Translations under genes and position numbers: made by a program
From: Bordetella parapertussis
GTDB lineage: Bacteria > Cyanobacteriota > Cyanobacteriia > PCC-6307 > Cyanobiaceae
Direction: 5' to 3'
DNA: 9,145 nucleotides
Assembly: GCA_943324725.2 (NCBI GenBank)
Contig: CALPMR020000107.1
Location: 1-9,145, forward strand
Notes under the pieces: model-generated
What the model was told of the DNA's origin: nothing
Seen by the model: only the letters and a program-made list of their open reading frames with translations
The model's database searches: none
In this document: in pieces, positions 5,546-9,145 of the stretch
How positions within the stretch are numbered: the stretch's first letter is position 1
How the letters are laid out: each line of letters opens with the position of its first letter

Positions 5546-7951
5546 ATGGAAATCAATTCGGGGGCAGGGATGCTGAAGGCCAGACCCGATCCGAACGCCA
5601 CCCTGGCCAGCAGTTCCGTGGGCCGCAAGCCGATCGAGGCGTCAGTATCGAGGCCTTCTGCCGCCCCTTCAAGCCGCGCTGAAGAGGGTGTTACGCCGTC
5701 CCGGCGCCGACCGATTCACGATCCAGCCGACTACGGCGTGCCCCTGCCTGCCTGGCTGCAGGACTGCGTGCGCCACGTCCCCCCCGGCGCCGGCGAGAGC
5801 TGCCCCACCGACACCGAGGCCCTGCTGGCCTCGGCGTTTGATTTCGCCTATCAGCTGCATGAGGGCCAGTTCAGGGCCAGCGGCGAGCCCTACATCATCC
5901 ATCCGGTGGCGGTGGCTGATCTGTTGCGCGACATCGGTGCCAGCGCCGCCGTGATCGCCGCCGGCTTCCTGCACGATGTGGTGGAGGACACCCAGGTCAC
6001 GCCAGAAGAGATCGCGTTGCATTTCGGTCCCGAGGTGCGGACGCTGGTGGAGGGGGTCACCAAGCTGGGAGGCATCCACTTCACCAATCAGACCGAGGCC
6101 CAGGCCGAGAACCTGCGGCGCATGTTTCTGGCCATGGCCAGTGACATCCGGGTGGTGCTGGTGAAGCTGGCCGATCGGCTGCACAACATGCGCACCCTCA
6201 AGGCTCTCAAGCCCGAGAAGCAGCAGCGCATCGCCCGCGAAACCCGCGACATCTACGCGCCGCTGGCCAATCGGCTCGGCATCGGTCGTTTCAAGTGGGA
6301 GCTGGAAGACCTCGCCTTCAAGATTCTCGAGCCGGAGGCCTTCCGCGAGATCCAGCAGCAGGTGGCCAGCAAGCGCAGCGACCGGGAGGATCGGCTGGGT
6401 GTCACGGTGCAGCTGCTGCGGGACCGCCTGGCGGCGGTGGGATTGCAGAGCTGTGAGGTGACCGGTCGGCCCAAGCATCTCTATGGCATCTGGAGCAAGA
6501 TGCAGCGCCAGCAGAAGGCCTTCCACGAGATCTACGACGTGGCGGCGGTACGAATTCTCTGCCCTTCACTGGAGGGCTGTTATCGGGCGCTGGCGGTGGT
6601 TCATGACACCTTCCGGCCCATTCCTGGCCGCTTCAAGGACTATATCGGCCTGCCCAAGCCCAATGGCTATCAGTCATTGCATACGGCCGTGATCGGCCGA
6701 CATCGGCCGATCGAGGTCCAGATCCGCACCGGTGAAATGCACCAGGTGGCTGAATACGGCATCGCCGCCCACTGGAAGTACAAGGAGGGTGGCTCCCCCG
6801 CCGACAACGACACCGAGCGCTTCAACTGGCTGCGCCAGCTGGTGGACTGGCAAAAGGATGACGGCGGCACGGACAGCAGCGACTTCCTGGCCTCGATCAA
6901 GGAGGATCTCTTCGATGAAGAGGTGTTTGTGTTCACGCCGAAAGGTGATGTCCTGGGCTTGCGCAAGGGATCCACGGCAGTGGATTTTGCCTATCGAATT
7001 CACTCCGAAGTCGGCAATCACTGCCAGGGAGTGCGCATCAATGATCGCCTCTGTCCTCTGGCCACGCCTCTGCAGAACGGCGATTTTGTTCAGGTTGTCA
7101 CCGGCAAGAATGCTCATCCGAGTCTTGATTGGCTGAATTTCGTCGCCACGCCTACGGCCCGCAATCGCATCCGGGCCTGGTACAAACGCAGCCATCGGGA
7201 GGAGAATATCCAGCGTGGCACCGATCTGCTGGAGCGGGAGCTGGGGCGTGAAGGATTTGATGCCCTGCTCAACGGTGACGCCATCGCCCGGGTGGCGCGC
7301 CGCTGCAATCTGATCAGCACGGAGGATCTGCTGGCCAGCCTCGGCTTCGGTGGGGTGACGCTGCAGCAGGTGGTCAATCGGCTGCGCGAGGAGATCCGTC
7401 TGGCCAGTGAGGCGGCGACCCCGGCCCCCACCAATGAGCAGGTGGCCGCCGGGGTCGTGGCTTCCTATCCGGCACCCTCCACCCCCCTGCACGAGAGCGC
7501 CGGTAGTCCGATCCTGGGGGTTGAGGGGCTGGAATACAGGCTGGGGGGCTGCTGCAGTCCGTTGCCGGGGGAGGCGATCGTGGGCGCGGTGGCCCTTGGC
7601 AACCATGGCATCACCATTCACCGCCAGGACTGCGCCAATGTCGGCCAGACGCCTTCGGAGCGGCGCTTGCCGGTGCGCTGGAATCCAGCCGGTCCAGGTC
7701 AACAGCGCCGCTACACCGTGCGGCTTCGCATCGAGGTGCTCGACCGGGTGGGCGTGCTCAAGGACATCCTGACCCGGCTCTCCGATCACCGCATCAACGT
7801 CAGTGATGCCCGGGTTCGCACCAGTGCCGGCAAGCCGGCTCGCATCGATCTGCGGGTGGAGCTGCTGAGCGCCAGTCAGTTGTGCGACACGATCGATCAG
7901 ATCCGCTCAATGGCCGATGTGCTCGACATCTGCCGCACCGGGATCGGTTGA
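5546..7951 (+). CDS. rel: Bifunctional (p)ppGpp synthetase/hydrolase, long RelA/SpoT homolog
   Basis: Makes (p)ppGpp from ATP and GDP/GTP and degrades it to pyrophosphate plus GDP/GTP, controlling the stringent response in the cytoplasm. 801 residues, slightly longer than SpoT-type proteins because of a variable 85-residue Ser/Pro/Arg-rich N-terminus. Hydrolase HD domain: IIHP (His119), HDVVEDT (His143-Asp144) and KLADRLHNMRTL (207-218, Asp210). Synthetase domain: GRPKHLYGIWSKM (307-319), Asp331, RFKD (362-365), GYQSLHT (374-380) and Glu403 in AEYGIAAHWKYK. The RFKD is the RXKD motif of bifunctional enzymes, not the EXDD of synthesis-only RelA. TGS domain about 458-520, with His486. Zinc-finger/RIS part: CC at 669-670, His692 and Cys696. 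ACT domain about 722-798. All expected domains are present, so it should be both functional and ribosome-responsive. An alternative ATG at 5570 would give 793 residues. Probably the sole long Rel of the genome (inference). Confidence 0.97.
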   Translation: MEINSGAGMLKARPDPNATLASSSVGRKPIEASVSRPSAAPSSRAEEGVTPSRRRPIHDPADYGVPLPAWLQDCVRHVPPGAGESCPTDTEALLASAFDFAYQLHEGQFRASGEPYIIHPVAVADLLRDIGASAAVIAAGFLHDVVEDTQVTPEEIALHFGPEVRTLVEGVTKLGGIHFTNQTEAQAENLRRMFLAMASDIRVVLVKLADRLHNMRTLKALKPEKQQRIARETRDIYAPLANRLGIGRFKWELEDLAFKILEPEAFREIQQQVASKRSDREDRLGVTVQLLRDRLAAVGLQSCEVTGRPKHLYGIWSKMQRQQKAFHEIYDVAAVRILCPSLEGCYRALAVVHDTFRPIPGRFKDYIGLPKPNGYQSLHTAVIGRHRPIEVQIRTGEMHQVAEYGIAAHWKYKEGGSPADNDTERFNWLRQLVDWQKDDGGTDSSDFLASIKEDLFDEEVFVFTPKGDVLGLRKGSTAVDFAYRIHSEVGNHCQGVRINDRLCPLATPLQNGDFVQVVTGKNAHPSLDWLNFVATPTARNRIRAWYKRSHREENIQRGTDLLERELGREGFDALLNGDAIARVARRCNLISTEDLLASLGFGGVTLQQVVNRLREEIRLASEAATPAPTNEQVAAGVVASYPAPSTPLHESAGSPILGVEGLEYRLGGCCSPLPGEAIVGAVALGNHGITIHRQDCANVGQTPSERRLPVRWNPAGPGQQRRYTVRLRIEVLDRVGVLKDILTRLSDHRINVSDARVRTSAGKPARIDLRVELLSASQLCDTIDQIRSMADVLDICRTGIG

Positions 7952-8187
7952 GTCGGCACGGGCCGGGGCAAAGCTGGCTGGAAGGGCGTGCGTTCGGCGC
8001 TTCTGCCCAGGAAGGCTGCGAGTCTCCTGAGTTCAAGGAAACTGCCGCTAACCGCCGCCAACAGCTCAATCAGCCACGAGGAGCAGAAGCTGGCCGAGGT
8101 CTCTTCAGACAGCTCTGCAAGGGGCGGGGCTTTTCTGGCTCAATCGCCAGGAGTGGGCTGTCAGGACTGAGAGGCCAGGAGCTGGTC
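7952..8187. other. Intergenic region between convergent rel and membrane-protein gene
   Basis: 236 bases with no gene I can support. A 60-codon frame from GTG 7988 to 8170 lies in the same frame as rel, but it has a composition typical of noise and a GGAAGG only two bases from the GTG. No tRNA-like or other recognised RNA fold was seen. The region should hold terminators for both convergent genes; the clearest hairpin lies at its right edge. Confidence 0.4.
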
Positions 8188-8191
8188 TCAG
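8167..8191. terminator. Possible hairpin terminator at the end of the membrane-protein gene
   Basis: Imperfect inverted repeat: CTGAGA (8167-8172) pairs with TCTCAG (8186-8191), and CCAG (8175-8178) with CTGG (8182-8185) around the loop GAG, with GG bulged on one side. It overlaps the stop codon of the minus-strand gene and faces the 3' end of rel. No T-run follows on either strand, so intrinsic termination is uncertain. Confidence 0.25.
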
Positions 8192-8730
8192 GCCGCTCGC
8201 CGGTTCCTGGCCGAGATCGAGCGCTGCGGTTGTTCGAGCTGGCTGTCCAGCTTCGGGCTCCGCTGTGGACGCAGTTCACGGCCTCCGGAGAGCGGCACGG
8301 CGAGGAATTGCAGGATCAGATGCAGTGACTGAGAGAGCAGGTTCCAGACCGTGTTCAGTCGGGGCAGGGTGTGGGATCCGATCCTGACGGCACCGCTGAA
8401 AATCGCGAGCACGGCGGCGATGGACACGGCGGCCAGGGCCGCAAAACCGAGCATCTGGGCGAGGCCGAGCAGCATCTGGCCGATGCCCATGCCGATGCCG
8501 CGCACACCGGAGATGACGTTGTAGATGGACTTGCTGGCCACCAGCAGGGTGTCGAAGCGCAGGGATTCGGCAGCCTCGAACAGCCCGGCCAGCAATCCGC
8601 AGCCCAGCAGCACCAATAGGGTGCCCACCCCCATGTCCCGGAAATCGAAGGCGCCCTCGACTGGGCGCGATCGCTGGGTGGCCGGGGCCGAGGATTTTCG
8701 GGAGGAGCCGGGGCTGGTGCGCAAGGTCAT
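8188..8730 (-). CDS. Small integral membrane protein of unknown function
   Basis: I do not recognise the family. From ATG 8730 it has 180 residues: a Ser/Pro/Arg-rich N-terminal tail (1-25), a hydrophobic helix MGVGTLLVLLGCGLLAGLFE (33-52), a middle part with SIYNVISGVRGIGMGIGQML (68-87) leading into a long apolar stretch (81-114), a third helix (about 127-148) and a polar basic C-tail. The GIGMGIG run (78-84) is a glycine-zipper-like pattern, which in known membrane proteins allows tight helix packing. Three or four membrane spans are likely. An upstream ATG at 8799 would add 23 residues rich in polar amino acids; neither start has a usable ribosome site, and the hydrophobic core begins well after both. 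Convergent with rel and divergent from the selO-like gene, so context gives no role. Confidence 0.72.
   Translation of the reverse strand: MTLRTSPGSSRKSSAPATQRSRPVEGAFDFRDMGVGTLLVLLGCGLLAGLFEAAESLRFDTLLVASKSIYNVISGVRGIGMGIGQMLLGLAQMLGFAALAAVSIAAVLAIFSGAVRIGSHTLPRLNTVWNLLSQSLHLILQFLAVPLSGGRELRPQRSPKLDSQLEQPQRSISARNRRAA
8667..8674. repeat. HIP1 octamer
   Basis: Exact GCGATCGC within the N-terminal tail region of the unknown membrane protein gene. Confidence 0.7.
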
Positions 8731-8939
8731 CGGAGGTTGGTCGGAAAATGCATCGCGTCCGCCGCATTCTGATGTGAGGCCTTGACCGAGGAAAACCATC
8801 CTTGGCGATGCCTGCCACGGCTGCTGGACGGTTTGGATAGTGGAAGCAGCTCGGAGGACCCTGGCGGCTACGGCTTCCGCCGGCTTGTGGCCCAGTGCAG
8901 GCCTCGATCTCCCAGCATGGGCGCCTTGCTTCCGGCTGG
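8731..8939. promoter_or_regulatory. Divergent region, membrane protein / selO-like gene
   Basis: About 209 bases between divergent starts (140 if the membrane protein starts at 8799). The selO frame is closed by TAG at 8838-8840, so its start must lie after that. A spaced inverted repeat, AATGC (8747-8751) and GCATT (8764-8768) with 12 bases between, could be an operator, but it would be coding if the longer start is used. TTGACC (8783-8788) is -35-like with no clear -10 partner. Confidence 0.33.
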
Positions 8940-9145
8940 ATGGTCAACCTCCTGCTCGCTCTGCCCTTCGAGGCCGCCATCGAAGCCCTGGGTCCTGAGT
9001 ACTGGGACGTGGTGGAGGCCGCCAGCTTTGCGAGCACCACCCTGCGCTTCCGCAACGACCCGCTGCTGCATCAGCTCGGGCTCGATCCGGCCAGCGTTGC
9101 CGATCAGCATCTCGAAGCGGCCTATGGGCGCTTTGAAAGCCGCAG
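8940..9145 (+). CDS. selO: N-terminal part of a SelO/YdiU-family protein (partial)
   Basis: First 68 codons plus two bases of a gene running off the window. SelO/YdiU proteins are pseudokinases that transfer AMP to protein side chains and are linked to redox stress. The visible part reads MVNLLLALPFEAAIEALGPE (1-20), then a Tyr-Trp-Asp, FASTTLRFRND (31-41), LLHQLGLDP and AAYGRFESR at the cut. The pattern of a short leader, then LRxxN/D-x-LLxxLGLDP, then the residues just before the GYQFGE region, fits the cyanobacterial YdiU family as I remember it; the nucleotide-binding and catalytic residues would lie beyond the window. ATG 8940 is the first ATG after the in-frame TAG at 8838; a GTG at 8895 is an alternative. 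No ribosome site is visible. The identification rests on the N-terminus only. Confidence 0.62.
   Translation, partial: MVNLLLALPFEAAIEALGPEYWDVVEAASFASTTLRFRNDPLLHQLGLDPASVADQHLEAAYGRFESR

Noticed and set aside
8091..8123. Hairpin GTCT-CTTC-AGAC with outer AGCT pairing as a rel terminator
   Set aside because: Only a 4-bp core stem with a large bulge and no following T-run.
7988..8170. 60-codon frame after rel, in the same frame as rel (possible small protein or readthrough tail)
   Set aside because: GTG start with an ill-spaced ribosome site, no recognisable pattern, and rel already ends after a complete ACT domain; open frames of this length are expected by chance at this GC content.

Overview
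The window reads as ordinary chromosome from a GC-rich picocyanobacterium of the Synechococcus/Cyanobium type. This is an inference. It rests on the high GC content, four exact copies of the cyanobacterial HIP1 octamer GCGATCGC, weak or absent Shine-Dalgarno sites, and the gene types present. No mobile element, CRISPR array, rRNA or tRNA is visible.

Layout from left to right: (1) glgX on the minus strand (31-2160), a complete isoamylase-type glycogen debranching enzyme. (2) A 339-base intergenic region with strong hairpins, divergent to a plus-strand DoxX-family membrane protein (2500-3018). (3) A short convergent gap, then a minus-strand pair. The upstream member is a fused double-ATPase of the dipeptide/nickel ABC importer type (3842-5470). 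The downstream member, 38 bases on, is a six-helix membrane protein (3081-3803) with the fold pattern of a voltage-gated-like K+ channel but no TxGYGD selectivity filter. (4) A 75-base divergent region, then a plus-strand bifunctional Rel/SpoT (p)ppGpp synthetase-hydrolase (5546-7951). (5) A gap of about 236 bases without a convincing gene, then a minus-strand membrane protein of unknown function (8188-8730). (6) A divergent region, then the first 68 codons of a plus-strand SelO/YdiU-family gene (8940 onward), cut by the window end.

Functionally the neighbourhood mixes carbon-store mobilisation (GlgX), oligopeptide or metal uptake energisation (ABC ATPase without its permeases), and the stringent-response alarmone enzyme. 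Only the ABC ATPase and channel-like genes look like one transcription unit. No coherent new multi-gene system is evident. The most unusual single item is the channel-like protein that has lost its selectivity filter.
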